The notes beneath the pieces are model-generated. The model was not told the DNA's origin. It saw only the letters and a list, made by a program, of their open reading frames with translations, and did not search any database. Position numbers and translations under genes: made by a program. DNA of 64,000 bases from Cylicocyclus nassatus (Eukaryota > Nematoda > Chromadorea > Rhabditida > Strongylidae). The stretch spans positions 15,036,347 to 15,100,346 of the forward strand of contig CATQJL010000316.1 of the NCBI GenBank assembly GCA_958299035.1, written 5' to 3'. Shown here in pieces: positions 42,783-56,790 of this stretch; the stretch's first letter is position 1, and each line of letters opens with the position of its first letter.

Positions 42783-45700
42783 CTAGACATACTGGTACTC
42801 AATGTATTCGTTCAAGTACGTGTAAGTCCAACTCCTCTTGAAGCCCCGTATGATTTCATCGTATACAGCTTGGATGTCAGACTCATTGAAATGCTCGAGG
42901 TCTACGTTCCGGGAAAAGCCTCTTGTAATATTAACGTTGTTGGTAAAATCGGCACCTGGAATTATTGTGCATCTTAACGTGGTGAACAAAAGCTTTTAGC
43001 AAAGCGTTTTTCTCACTCTGACTAATTTCCGCTGTTCCAAAGTTTAACATAAAAAAGTGGAGGAGGGGTGGATGAAGGCAATGGCCGGGGGAAAGGCATG
43101 ACAATGAATGCGAGCTGCTGACCATCAGCCCCATTACTTCAAATTTTGAGGCCAATTTTGCAGCGCCATTACCATGAAGACAATAAAGGCAGCGCAAATT
43201 TTTGCTTTTTCTCTTAGTAATAATCCAAACCGGCTCTGAATCTAGCCGCTAGAAAAATGAAAAGATCAGTGATGAATGTGCACTGGATTTCTTAGTTGTC
43301 GTAGCTCAAAATTTGGTAACCAATCGAACTGTTAGGAGAAAATTCTTTTATTTACTTATGTTTATGAGTTTGTGTTTCCGTGAGAGACTTTCAAGAAATC
43401 AAAATCCGCACATTGTGCATCGAATTTATAGACGTGTAGATGAGATGCACGAATAAGCATGCCTCCCATTTACACAACAAGGCATCTAATGCACGTTGAA
43501 ATAGTTCTCTCTTCCTTAACCCATCGACGACGACGCCTAATTTTGCGTGGCAGCGCTGTTTGACGCGCGTGTGGTTATTTAAAAATTGCAAGGTTGCTTT
43601 GTTGCAACTATAGACATTTTTTGAACGACGGAGCCTAAGGTCCCAAGAGTGCATAGAATTGGAAAAAATATCAATTTTTGGAAGAAACACTTGACCCAGA
43701 AAGGATAGGTCTTCGCAACACGTGTGGGTCACCCGTGGTCCACATCGTCTCTGGCAGCAAAAAATGCGTGAGTAACCACATTATCCTCAGTAGGTTAACA
43801 TGTTCTGTAACAACGAGGCACTGAGACCCAGATCCCTGCTTACCTTGCAAGCTGATGATCACAATCCTCGTGTAATTATAAACCGGGTCAATCTTCCAAG
43901 CGGGCTTTTCCTCCTTGCTGCAAAACAAGACCATCTCTTAAGGTAGAAGCATTGATGACTTTTCTTTCAAAGCTGCTGCTTTAACACTTTCCTAAACTGG
44001 CTCTCCATGTTCAGGTTTGTCTGCAGACAAAAATTATTAGAAATCGTTAGCTCGTTCATATAGAGACGATATATCGCTGTTATCATGAAGTTCAGATCGC
44101 TCCATTTTTCTTCAAAAATATCACTGTGAGAATAATGATTTTATCAGTACAAAGTGCTGTACAAAAAATGTTCTGTCAGAGCCAAAAAGTGATGGGAATA
44201 CTATCTCAATGAGAAGTAACGCTGCCATATGAGCTTGAGGTGGAAGCTTCCAAGCATTCACTAGAATGGGTCGTTTTGGTTCGCGATCTCAGCGCTTGTG
44301 AATTCAATCTCATATCGTTATCAGTGACGCTGCTGAACTACTCTATTGTTAGAGAAAAGAAAAATCATTTTTAATGGGAAAGAAAAAAAAATGCAATGCT
44401 GAAAGAGTTCACGCTAAAGCCAACAACGATTGGGTTACCAAAAGTACAAATTTGGCAATTCCTATTGCCTAATTATAATTTTTGTAAATATTCTGAATGT
44501 ATAATTAATCTGACTTTATAGCTTACAGAAAAATATCTGGTAAAACAAAACTATGGCATCCAAGTTACGAAAAGCGATGGTTTCTGTGAGCGTAATCGGC
44601 TTCCTTCCTCAAATCTACTTTCAGAAATGTGTTTGAGATATTTCACTCTTTTTGCGTAAAAAAACAATTTGGTACACAAAAAGTGGTTGTTTTTATCACG
44701 TTCCCTTCGAGCACAAGGTCACAAACCATAACACGCAGTGTAGAGGAATGCTTTCTAGGGAGGTGATGTGTAACAAGTATCTCTGTTGCAATCTCCAAAC
44801 ATCCGTATTTTCATCCATAACAAAGACTGATTTATCACTCCCACCCAAAAACCTTTAAGATGGTTGATGCTGTATATATCACGAAGTGCACTTTGTAACC
44901 CACCTGCCCGTTAAGAATAGCAGACAGTTTGCGGTGTTGTTTTTGTCGATTGCATTGTTGATGTGATCAATAACGCTGTAATGTACTAAAAAATAAATTT
45001 GAAGTAATTCTGAGGATTGCTTGCGGAAAAGTCACAAAAGCTCACTTTTCACCGCCAGGAGGAGAGCGATAGTCACCAGAATTAAGAATATCTTCTGCCT
45101 TCATACAGAACTTTGAGAAATCAGCCACCATATCATCGAAAACGTCCCCAAATTTCTTCGCTTTATTCACATTACCGTAAGCCCAAAGACCTGCACTTGA
45201 ACTTGAGCTGGTGTCGATAACTTTCTTACCAAGATCCTTCATCAATTTCTTCTGCTAAAGAAAAGATTTCATTTGTAGGTCTTCAGAATTATACATGAAG
45301 CACATGTTCAATAGTCTTTTCAGTACCTTAAATGAGTTGCTAGCAAAGTATACAGCAGCTTACCCTGTCTAGTTCAGGAGTTTGAGTTTCTTTGAAATTT
45401 TCCGAGTCCGCTGCGAAGGCACAGTGTATATCAAATGAACCTGAAGCTCTACATACGCATACGTGAAATATGCCACGCGTAATACAAATCATGAATTAGC
45501 GCTAAATTAAACAGATTAGCGATTACTACGAGGTACCACTCAGTGATATCTCTGCTGGTTGCATTTGATAACAGTTTTATCAGTAAGGACAAGTCAATAT
45601 AAAGATTTCTGTCAAGATTTCTGTCTGTGACCGACACCTTTGGTGCGTTTTGATCCAAGAAAAATCGCGTAAAATGGGGTTAAGGTGCCTTTTGGTTCTT

Positions 45701-48700
45701 GCTAAACAGAGTAGAAAATAATAGGTTCTAAATAAAAGCTCTTGCTGATTTTAAACAAAATTCGATCACTTTTAAAATCCTCAACTCAAATTCACCACTT
45801 TTGTTTCCCAAAAATACGAGAAGTTTTGCGCTCCCGGTGTATGCCAAATAGTGATTCTACGAGCATGCCGAGAACAGAACTTTTAAATATGGTCTTTGAA
45901 GGTTACGATTTCGAGTTTAGATCCAAAACCGCTATCTAGCCGCAAAATATCCACAAAAAAAATCCTGCGCAGCAACTGTTCATAGAATGCTGTGGCAGTA
46001 TTTCATCCCCTATAGAGATGTGGAAACAAAAAATTCAGCAAGAAAGATTATTATATAAGAGTGTTTTTTGAGAACAGACGATATCAACCTAATGTTTCAA
46101 TGAAACTATGAAAAGTTTTTTCCCACTCAAATTTGTACTGTAATTGAGTGGTTTTCCCTGTAAAATGAGATTTACGCAAATTTTTGTTTTTGCATTTTCA
46201 TGCGAGATTGAAGCTTCATATTGATTTAGGGACTACTTTTGTGTAAAGAAATATTGGAACATACAACTATTGGGAAGAAATTTCGTTCCATTTGTAAAAA
46301 AATCTGTGGTTTGTTTGAATTTCAACAGGAACTTTTGCTGCGAAACTATCATACTATATATAAAGCGCAAGCACCCCCATCTGACGTCATCGCTCGCGGC
46401 AGAGGTGTAAACAACCGACCATCGTTTTGTGCCGGTGCGAGCCGAGCTGATGACTCGTGGCAGTGATGCCTGTCCCAGACAATGTTGATCAAGTGGCATG
46501 ACCCAAAAGGTGCAATCACTAGACAAGCTAGCTTCCGCATAGTTCGAGTCGTTTTTAGCAATTCAATTTCGAATGATGTAGAACATCATTTCTCTTAAAC
46601 CATCAAATTCCTTCAATTACTTCAAAGATTGCAGATGTAGATGCAATATTCCATGAACCAAAAATCTGCACATTTCGTTCTACAATAACTTTGCAAGAAG
46701 CAACTTATTAGGATGATTCCCTTATATTTAATTTAGTCCAAAACCTCTGATGAGTTCGTACAGAAAATTGCAACGAATCCGTCTTTAGAATATTTGTTTT
46801 CCAATCCTTTGATTTAAGCACAAACTCTTACAAGATTTTTATCAAACAATTAGCGTTTTTTCAGTTTCAACAAGTGCTACCAACACATTATTGTTAGAAA
46901 ATTTATTTTCATTTTTTTTGACATTTCAAGCTTTTGTACTTCTACGCTAGAGCGTTTAGTTAGAAGTACATCATAACTTTTCAAAAAAGTCAGATATTTC
47001 AGCAAAATGTTGCGGTCTCCCATAATTCATTTCTCGAGTGCTTAATATGTTTTTTCATCCTAAAGCAGTTGCGCCATATCTTTATTCGATGATTTTTCTG
47101 CTTTCTAATTTTTGTGCTCATATATCTCAGCAAGAAAGTTGAAGTTATCAGAATTCCTGCATAAAATACTTAGTAATTATCTTTACTTCAGAAAAATTGC
47201 GCTAAATCTGCTTTGAAAATTTCTCGCAAATATTTTTACTTTCTTAAGACAATCTCTGTTCATAATTTTTCAATAAGCATTTCGTTTGAAATTGTCAGGT
47301 ATTTCAGCAGAACAGTAATTCGAATTTCACCTCTGCTCATTCAAAAGCGAATTTATTCTGTTTTTAGCAGTAATTCAAGCACAGCCTTGATCGTGCAACA
47401 CTTTGTTGGACAGTACCTCGCGTAATTTCTCTATAAAACATTGTTGACTCTGTGCAAGAGATCAGAGATTGGCACGAATTCCTCAGTTAGACGTTTAGAT
47501 CCCGGAAAATTGTAGCATACCATTCAAAAGGTTTTCACAAACATCATTCATTCTGCAAATATTTACTATTCAAAAGGTGTTAAAGGTTGCATTTTAGTCC
47601 ATCATAGCTCCCACTGTGCGCCTCAGAAAAATAAAAAAGTCGCGCCTTTTAAAAATCTTATATAATATGTTATTAATGAGATAACCCGAAAATTAAACGG
47701 ATTTTGAAGCACCTCTGTATAAATTGCAAGATGCTGGACAGTTTGGGAAGCCCTTATGAAACGCAATTAGAATTTCGATGTAAAATTTTTTGAAGAGGAG
47801 GAAAAATTTTGACGCTTCCAAAAAATACTTTGTGAAGAGAAAGAGAAAGTGTTTGAATTGAAAAACTCTAGATTTGATAGTTATGTTGGCTAATTTTCGA
47901 GGAAGTCAATCCGATTTCCGCTATTTTAATTTCGAAAAGAGATAAGAGTAGCCTGGCACTTGAATGGTCAGAAACGATGGGCAGTTTAGACAAGCTGCAT
48001 ACTACTAGGTACAGCATAAAACTCTGACTTCAAATTTGAATTCCACATCTGCGCGCCTTTGTGGGCGAAGTTATTAGCGGTTGAAGGCCGTTAATTTGCT
48101 AAGAAATTGTGTATGAAAAGCATAATTTTGGCAGTACAGAGCCATATTCGGCTAAATGCTGGGCCAACCACGCAGCTAGGTTACTTAACACTTTTGAAGC
48201 CCAATGATGAACTGAAAATGCAACGGTGTGCCCAATTTCGCATTTTTTGCGTACGGTTTTCTCGCAATAAAACTGCTCATAACTTCGTCCACAAAGTCGC
48301 TAAGCAGATGTGGAATACAGATTGGAAACCAGCGTATAACGCGCATTGGACTGTAGGCAGCTTGCTCGGATTGGCCACTTCGACTTCTGACCATTCCTAT
48401 GTTAGTAAGAACTTTTGAGGGACTGGAGGTTATAAGGCAGCTGGGGGGGGGGGGGGGGTAGGGGGAAGAGGATCTTTCAGTTTGAAACAGGGCCCAAGTG
48501 GGAAGTACATGGCTGATAAAAGATTGCCGGGTTTGAGCGCTTGCTCCTGGGTGAAAAGGAGCTGAGAGGAGAGGGGGAAGCAATCCTCAAAGGGGTTGGA
48601 GAGCAAAACGCTACATAAAATTTGCGTATCTGTGGAGCAAAGGAAGGAGCGAAGCAGCTTGAAGAAGCTGGGAGGAAGCAGTCATAATTCTGCCGCCACT

Positions 48701-51696
48701 TTTGATAAGAAAATCAAAATCTTCGAAAGCAGGAGATGATGACTTTGATGACCTCTAGGGGTCGTTGCGTTTCAAATCCGTGCCATACTTTTAGCAAGGA
48801 AAAAACTACAATCCTCAAAAGGTCTAACTTTCAGTTTCTTCTACTTCACACGCTCCGCGAAGCGGCGCTTTGGACTGGTATCAAATAAGCTGATAGACTT
48901 CTTTTATTGTTTTTCTTGGTTCAAACCGCAAACGGCACAGTCTTTTTCTATGATTGCAAAAGTATTCTAACAAGTGCTTCTTTTATTGGAACTATTCTTG
49001 CAAAAATGCTGGCTGTTTGGATTTATAAAGTAGTAGCCCAAGCTCAATCTCAAAAACATGCATAGATTAAAATACATTTGTAAACATAAAACCTGTATAA
49101 AACATGCTTCACTTTGACCGCAGAAAGATTTCCCAACACTCTCTACTCGAAACTCTGAAACCATGTAAAAAAGTAACGGCGGCTCACGCTAAAAGATAAA
49201 AATGCACCTAGAAATATCTCCACAAATTTGTTAGGTTTTTCCCTTGATCTACGCTCCAAACTGTTGCAGGGCGTTTGAAATCAAAAAGAACTGTGTTAAG
49301 AAGAGTTGTAGCCCTTTGTATGGAACTGCAAACACAAAAGTATCTCATATTGCTCTTAAATTATTGTAACATAAAGGCTTTCAGAAAACTTCTCGCTTTT
49401 TCCATAACTTATAATTTCTTTATTCGGAGCAAATCTGGGCATCAGTCATGCAACTCTCAAAATGTGTCCGTCTTGTAGTCAGATACCTTTTTATTTTGAT
49501 GGCTAACAAGTGAAGGCACTAAAGACTTACCCAATGAGATGTTAACCAGGAAACGTCTTTACGCGCAAATTCCAAAACAAACTTCTATATCTTCTCAACT
49601 TTACTAAGCAAGATTAGAGGCAATTTTCTGCTTCCAAATTGCATGGTCAGGTAATGTCTAAAAGACGTAAGCTAGAGTAAATGCGAATTTGCTTCGAAGT
49701 TACATAAAGTTACATGCTCATACTTCTGAGATATATTCATTGTACATGAAAAATTGTTGGGAATGATTTTGAAGCTATTCTGCTACCTTAATCATGTGAC
49801 AAGCGGCAAATCCACTATTTGGGCTCAAACGAAATGTCTGTAAATTTATAGCTTTATCTAAGTAGATAAGTAAAGCATCTTCGTAATCAGCATTTTACGA
49901 TGGTCATTATGGTATACATCTTGGAAGGGGGCCATTTTGAGTCCAATACCTTTTCTTGACGATTACAAATGCTTGTTTGAAATAACTTTCTTACATAACG
50001 AAACGCAAAAATATTTTCGCACGTTCTGTACAATGTTGAATAAGTTTGAATTTGGAATTTTGTGCTCATGTAATGATCCAAAGATGAAAGCAAATTTTTG
50101 CTTCTGTTCTAAATAAATGAAGGCTAGTGACATAGCAAACGGCCAACCATTCGCTGCCATAGGTGCAATCGAACGCAGTGCAGCTTAAATTTTAGCTTGA
50201 TTGGCATCTTAACAAATACGTTTCATACTTGAGCCCGTATTTCGATAACCCGCGCTTTTGGGATTGCAATCTCGTCAGAGCGAAATTATTTTAAAATTGA
50301 GTAGTGTCAAAAAGAACAAGAAAATTGCTTTTCAATGGTACAAAAGTGTGGCAATAAACGCAAAAATTTAGTAGAATGTTCTGATCACAAGATATAAAAA
50401 GACGGCTATACTTATGCAGCAGCCTAGTTTAGGAACTGCAAATATATTGTGATTGAGATGTCAGCTCATCAAACTGTTAGCTAACACTGCGCTACGAAAA
50501 CATCATGTTGCGCACAAATCAATGTTTGGAGTGGATGCCCTAAACTAATTGCAAAATCCAAATCATAAGCAAATAATCATGATTTTAGCAGTATAATCCG
50601 CACAAACCTGGAGGTTTTGGCCGTTTTGTTGTCGTAGTTGACTTGGTCGTATTCCTACCATAGGTGGTAGCAGATGTCGTAGTTATCGGCTTAGCGGAAC
50701 GTTTCGTACTGATTGTCGAAGTCGTGGTAGTACCTGCATTTGTGCTTTTGTGTGTACTTGCACGAGTTGACGCAGTACTTGATGTACTTAAATTACCGTT
50801 CGTCCTCGCACTACCGGCCGTAGCTGTTATGATAGTCGTCATCGTGACAAAATTAGTGTTTGGAGTGTTCGCTGTTTCACCTGATAATTCCCAAAAACTT
50901 TTGAGTTTTTTCACATGCAACTTGTTGTTGAAACCTAATTATTTATGCACAGCCTCCAGTCTGCAAATTGAGAAAGTTGTCAACATTATGGCTGTCTTCA
51001 AAAACGACAATCATGCTGGTTACCAATTGGATTTACTGACTGTGGAATGAAAACGGAAAAAAGTGCTTAAGTAAAAGGACGAAAACCTTCTTACTTTGTT
51101 CGAGAAAAGAATGGCTATTGCAGTAATTCAAAAAAGAACATATACCCTATTTTCAGGTGTATAAGCCGCGTGATAGCTTATATCGATCAGCCCGAATACA
51201 TCAAAGGACTTCGCAACCAAAGGACCCTAAATCGTGCTGCTTTTGCCTGGAAGAATAGTGCGGCATGAGGTTCGCTTCTCGAAACACAATGAAGCGGCTG
51301 AGCAGCTCGTTTGAAAATTTGAAAAAGTGCGGCTTATACATCTGAAAATTGGGTATTTATATCCATGTCTAAATTTTTCAAGTCCTACTTCCCGGTAGAA
51401 GTTATCAACATTTTTATGAATGTTGTTGAAGCAGATCGTTAAAATCATTGAAATTACACGACAATCTAACCTGAGCTTTTTGAGCGTGTTAATGAAACAA
51501 TTGCGATGATTATGGCAACCGTGGTAACACCGACTAGCAAGGTAACTGCAAATACATCATATCTCAACTGTCTTGTGTGAATCTGGATTTATAAACCTGC
51601 GTAGCGTACGCTTTTTCCGACAATAAAATCCGCTTTGTCAAAAAACTTTGCAAGCAGCTCTCGAGGCGAAACGGATGTTGAGCGCTTTCGCAACAT
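42783..51696 (-). CDS. Mucin-like VWA membrane protein, copy B (eight exons, intact)
   Basis: Exons in coding order: 51597-51696, 51471-51545, 50608-50880, 45364-45440, 45046-45254, 44904-44975, 43844-43917, 42783-42955; total 1053 nt, 350 residues plus TAG. Every intron starts GT and ends AG and phases match. Residues 1-33 are basic (MLRKRSTSVSPRE); about 34-53 form a membrane helix (TLLVGVTTVAIIIAIVSL); 59-149 are a Thr/Ser-rich stalk with little else; the rest is VWA-like (IHCAFAAD, AGLWAYGN, NCLLFLTG, RIVIISLQ, FNESDIQAVYDEI). The stalk differs strongly from that of copies A and C, while the VWA part is close. Intron 1 is only 51 bp; the intron after the stalk is 5.2 kb. Type II topology with stalk and VWA outside the cell is inferred. 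Ligand unknown. No canonical metal-site DxSxS. Confidence 0.75.
43938..43941. other. Empty TTAA target site
   Basis: Sequence accatctc-TTAA-ggtagaagc matches the two flanks of the MITE at 8548-9004 joined at one TTAA. Confidence 0.85.
45441..50607. other. Large intron of VWA copy B
   Basis: 5.2 kb between the stalk exon and the first VWA exon. The first part (to about 46000) matches the same intron in copies A and E. The rest is AT-rich with a G run near 48445-48462 and no recognised element or gene. Frames such as 48185-48583 show no domain. Confidence 0.5.
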
Positions 51697-52861
51697 TTGC
51701 TAGCTCCGTCCAATCGACTCTAAATCCAAATCACTAATGATTCATATATATATTTCCTATAAGCTACTGGAAATCGGTAGAATCATCAGGGAATGATAAG
51801 CAGTGATAAAGAAGCCGAAGAATAAGTGACAACTGCTATCACATAAAATCATGAATGACTCAGATTACCACATTCTATGATAGAAAACATGCCATGCTCT
51901 CAATAGTTTTATGACAGAATGCAAGCTTTTTAACGCCAACAATTTGAAGTTTTTACCACTTAGTCTGTGTTGCCTAAAAGCAACAAACTCGAATTCCACC
52001 AGAGGTGACAATCAGAGCTTCAATAGCCGTTTTGAATGGGTAAGATGCCAAGTGTTTTAACGTCTATCACTACTCTCTGTAATCACGATGTGAGTTAGGT
52101 GATAATGTCTCACATCGGTACTAGATGTATACATATAAACATAGAGACCTTGAGAGAAGCAAAAACATGGAGTAGTTAGTCTCCAGATGCCAATTTCTTT
52201 CAGAGCTGCTTTCCTATGTAGTCAAAGACTTTAATGACGCAAAATTTTAGTCAAAGCTAAGTCGGTCTAGGTGCGATTGCTTCTGCAAGTCAATGGATTA
52301 ACTTTTGTTTAACGGACAAATTAGAGTGCTATCAAGAGAATCTTACAAAATTACGAAAATTAGTTAAGAGACTAAAGAGACTAGCGTCGCTATGGTGAGC
52401 TACGTTCTTTCCAAATTATACATTCTTTACGAATTGATATGAGACAGACAGCTCTGCTGATATGAAGACCGCACATCTTGCTTTCTCGTGATAGAGTAGG
52501 GGTTTTTTTTGTGGAAAACAACTGCAACCGAAGATTTTCTTTGAATGGCAAAATAATGGGAGAGGAAGGCTCATGTTTCAATGACTGAAGAAATCATTCA
52601 GTCACTGAAAGGTGCCAGGTAATCAAACTTACGTATTTTAGGAATATTAAGCAAGCAATCAAACTTATGCACAGTTAAAGCATGTGCTTGGCTTCTTTGT
52701 AAAACGCATGAATGTTTAGAAGGGGCTCAATTTAAGAATTTTATAGGAAATTTTGCATTTTTTCCGTGTTCAGGTGTTGCTTGAACAGCGATGGTGATGG
52801 CGAATGACGATGTTTTCATTACAGTGCTGGCCAAAACAGAAAGATATGAAACGATTTCATT

Positions 52862-53308
52862 TCAAAGAGAGATTGGGATTACTTGCTTGCGAGCTGACCT
52901 AGAAATTGAAACAAAAGTGTGATAGTACCTTATTTTCGTTATCCAAACAGTGTCACCTTCGTATAACGCGTATAGAAAATTTTTGAAACCGGCTTGTCCC
53001 AGACCATAGATATATCCGGGATTCCCATCCACTATCCTAAGGTTGTAGTATATTCTGCGATTAGATTCACAAAGTGCAAAATAATTGTTGGCTAAAATAT
53101 AACACTCATACAGAAGAATGACCTGACCATGTCTTATGCTCAAAATTTCATACTCATACTGCTCTATAATCAGTTCTTCCCATGAGACGAAAATCCTCGC
53201 AGCGTTGTGTTCTAGCTGATGCGAAAATGCGAAAACGAAAAAATTATTCCAACGTTTTGAATGATCAAAACGTGAGCTTGATAAAAAAATTTCTGAGCAA
53301 AAGATCAA
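52862..53308 (-). CDS. Unrecognised open frame upstream of copy B, possible exon pair
   Basis: A 148-codon frame. A catcag acceptor near 53222 and a GTCAGG near 53130 could bound an exon reading ARIFVSWEELIIEQYEYEIL; a second part reads NNYFALCESNRRIYYNLRIV with later Gly- and Tyr-rich sequence. The matching region in block A (about 15850-16080) has several stops. Secreted beta-rich (CUB-like) character is a guess. It may belong to a minus-strand gene ending just upstream of the VWA gene. Confidence 0.3.
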   Translation of the reverse strand: MIFCSEIFLSSSRFDHSKRWNNFFVFAFSHQLEHNAARIFVSWEELIIEQYEYEILSIRHGQVILLYECYILANNYFALCESNRRIYYNLRIVDGNPGYIYGLGQAGFKNFLYALYEGDTVWITKIRYYHTFVSISRSARKQVIPISL

Positions 53309-54540
53309 AGCAGCTTACGACATTCTAACAGTAAAATTTGTTACAAATTCAAATTTAAGCCGTCAATTTTCAGTCCTTATGAGCCTGAATAAGTAAGGGC
53401 ATTACATACTCAGAAAATTGGTTTAATGAACTTACATATCTGCAAAGCGCACTTCACTGCCTCTAATTGTAAGATGAAAAGTACTATATCGTATGGCTGT
53501 AATTGCTTATCACGAAATAATCTTTCAAGCATCACATTTTCGCGCTTTATGAATATAAATCAGGTACAAATGTGCATTACCGGTTTAATGAGCAAATTTC
53601 GTTCTATCCCACTACATCTCAAATTTAGTTATGGCTTGTGAATGTGATCCGAAATACTCTTTGACTATCTTCGAAACAGAATATCTTTTTACTGCTGCAT
53701 TTTTTGAGCAGGCGAAAAATTGCAAAGGATAAGTTGACATAATTTGTTATATCTACATTGACCATTTCTGTACAACTATGGTGAAACAATGTTGAACTTG
53801 CAAAACATGCAGAACTTCAGTGACATCATCCATGAATTTTACTCTGAGGGGTTTGCGTTAAAGCCTATGTCGCCGAAGTTCGTTATGAATGTTATCCACA
53901 AAATTTTCATCTGCTGATTACGTTTGAAATTAGAAAAATAAAATGTATTGCATTTGAAAGACTTGAAAATTTGAAATTTGAAAAAATAAACTAACAAAAT
54001 AAAATTTGGTATAGATGCGAAACAGCAAGATAAAACACCAGTTTTTCGAAAACATAAGCCACACTGAGAAGCTCTCTCTTTAGAATTTTTCAATAACTGA
54101 CGATTTTGAAGAGTGTACGAAATGGGAGAGGTAACGTCCTGAATTTTAGATTTTAAATTTTTATTTTCTCAAAATACCTGAAAAAAAAATGGAATTTCCA
54201 CGTAAGTTTAGCTTAAGGGCTCTTGTTGGAAACTATGCAAATTAGCATAAGACATCTCAATTTTCGCTTTTTTTACTTGCATATTTGGCACATTACCTTG
54301 CATCAGTGACCACTACTACTCAATTCATTTGTGCTCAAATACCACTTGCTATGCACCCAGAGAAGAACAATGGAGAAGACACTCATGACAAGTAGAGGAC
54401 ATTTTTGAGATACCGTACAACCTGTCGAGTTGAGCGTTCTCTACAACAAGTCAATCGAGCGAGTATGACTGTATAAATCGCAGCTTCCGTCTTGCTCTTT
54501 TCTTGAAACTCATGTTTCTGCTCTACACCCCGATGTGTTG
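53309..54540. other. No gene recognised
   Basis: AT-rich sequence between blocks B and E with short open frames only. Confidence 0.45.
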
Positions 54541-56790
54541 ATGTCTTTCTTTTCGAGCAAAACTGCTAGATTTATTGGAGCTTTCCTTACGATATAATTT
54601 TGTTGATTATTAGTTATTTATTATTTATCCGCATTTATTCAGTAATTTTTTATTTCACGAAAGAGAAAATTTGCTATGTATTTGAATCCATGTCTCAATG
54701 CAATTTTTGTAAGACGTCCTAAGCGTAGAGGATAAACAAGTTGCTGCAAAAGGTATCTACTGTTCCTTATATTGATCCGTGATAGAATGGTATGGAGAAA
54801 TATAGTAGGAAATCTTCAGTAAAAGTTCTCACGTAATCGCTAAGACGTCAAAGTTTCCGTCCCATTTTACCTTGTCTAACATCACGTTCTCAGGATTCTC
54901 ATTTTGTAAGAATTAAAATTTATTCAAAAACTTTTACTTACTAGTTTCGATCTTTTTAAACTCCAGCTGATAATTCAGATATAGAATGATGTAAAGTATT
55001 GTTTTCTTCCTTAAGCTTCTTGCGTTGTAGGTATGACGTGATTCCCTGCAAAGGCACAGCTGTGACCGAAATGCACGCTCTGATAATTACTCGCTGAGCG
55101 CTAATTCAGCAAGCAGAGCAGGTTTACCAGTAGTAAATTTTTAAATTTTTAATCTAGAAGTTTTCTTGGTTTTTATTGTGATGTAACACTTGATTGAAAG
55201 CAAAGGATTTCAGAAAAGTCATTTTAAAGTCAATTTTTATTTCTAGAAACGCAGTTGGGCAGAGCGAAAAAAACACTGCATAAGCTTTGCTTTGACAAGA
55301 ATTACATAATGCTTTTCTTCCTCTCTTTTGTCTGTTACAAAGCCTATCTGAAAACTTTGAGAATACAGGTCTGAAATTTATTAAAGTCGAACAAAGCAAA
55401 AAGAACGAAAATTGAAAATTTTGTCAGTTCAAGCGATATGCAAAGAATTTTCGAAGTTAGAAATGCCAAATTGAGTATTGTCCAAGCAGTTGACAATCGT
55501 AGCATTTCGAGCCCAAAATCGTCAGAAACTTTGCACAGATTCAATTATAAGCACTGATAAACCACACAGAAAGTATATAAATATGCAATAAATATAGCTT
55601 GAGCCTTTTATACATTCAGTAAATCCCGGTTTTTGATCTTTAGTTCTAGAGAATCGTGTAGGTCTGCGTATTTCACACCAGGTGCGCAGATAAATAGCTA
55701 ACAGAAGACGTTGAAGAACGATCAGTAAAACGATTGTTACAGGGGATCAAATTCTTCAAATTGTTTGAATTAGAAAGGAAATTGAACCTATCTCCTTGAA
55801 ACAATGCAATATGGAGTAGCAAATTGTAGACGTTAAGACAACGAAAGCGTTGTTATGATTTCTTGACATACTGGCATACCGTTTTTTTAATCTAACAATT
55901 TCCTTGATTACTCAAATTTCAACGTAAAAAAAGGAAGACTAAGAGATATCAAGAAGGAATGGTTGAGATGTACCCTTGCCAAATTTCAATGCCAGTAAGC
56001 GCCAGACCTTCTAAGTATGCAACAGCTCCAGGTCCACCCTCCCCTACTTGTTTGAAGTCTTACGCCAGCCTCATTACCAAAAAAGCCTGACAAGGCCATT
56101 TTTGCTTAGGCACTGTCTTTGATGAGGACAATAATGATGCAGTGCAAATTTTTGTTTTTACCTGTACTTTTTAGCCATATTCACAGCTGTTCTGACCTAG
56201 CCGCTAGAAAACGACGAAGCAGTGAAATGCGTTAAATTTTTTGGTTGCCTTAGCTTAAGATTTGCTAATCACTGAACTTGCTGAAAGAAACAAAAATTCA
56301 GACTCATTGTCTCTTCTTCTTTTATTCAAAGGCTTGAGTTTACTAAAAAATTTCCCTCAAATTGAAGTCAGGCAGCGTGAAACTAACTTGGAAACTGTGC
56401 TTAAGTTGCAGAAAAGAGGTAGGCATTTTTTTCATGTCCAATTTTTTTTTATCAACGAGGCATCAGGAAGAAAACTGAAGTAGAACTTTATACCCAGATA
56501 TGGCGATTTTCAGCTCCAACAGTGAAGCACACATACCTTTCGTGTAGGTGTACTTATTTTGAGCACCAAATGCTTAGATATGAATATGAATGGTAAGATG
56601 TTGGAAGAAAATAAAGAATACAGTTGCCTCAAGCGTGAGCAAAGATTGAACAACGAAAGTTTCAATTACCAAAACAATGCATATGGAATATGCAGCTTAG
56701 CTTTGAGACAAAAGTTGTAACAATCTAAGACTACGAACGTCATCGCTTCTAGAAATACTGGTATACAATGTTTTCCAAGTACATGTAAGT

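Larger units (their letters stand above)
40907..53800. repeat. Block B: direct duplicate of 4245-16600
   Basis: Order and orientation match block A: a MITE (41214-41622), the small cysteine ORF, the VWA gene, and upstream flank. Identity is high up to about 45600 and patchier beyond. It starts exactly at the Penelope boundary (gacttcctaag at 40907 and 4250). It lacks the GGCCGG element, the mariner and the TTAA MITE of block A. It has its own deletion of about 390 bp upstream of exon 7, relative to copies A and E. Confidence 0.85.

Noticed and set aside
48444..48462. Poly-G run (also 4850-4858 and 29401-29449)
   Set aside because: Homopolymer tract; could be a sequencing artefact and has no other feature.
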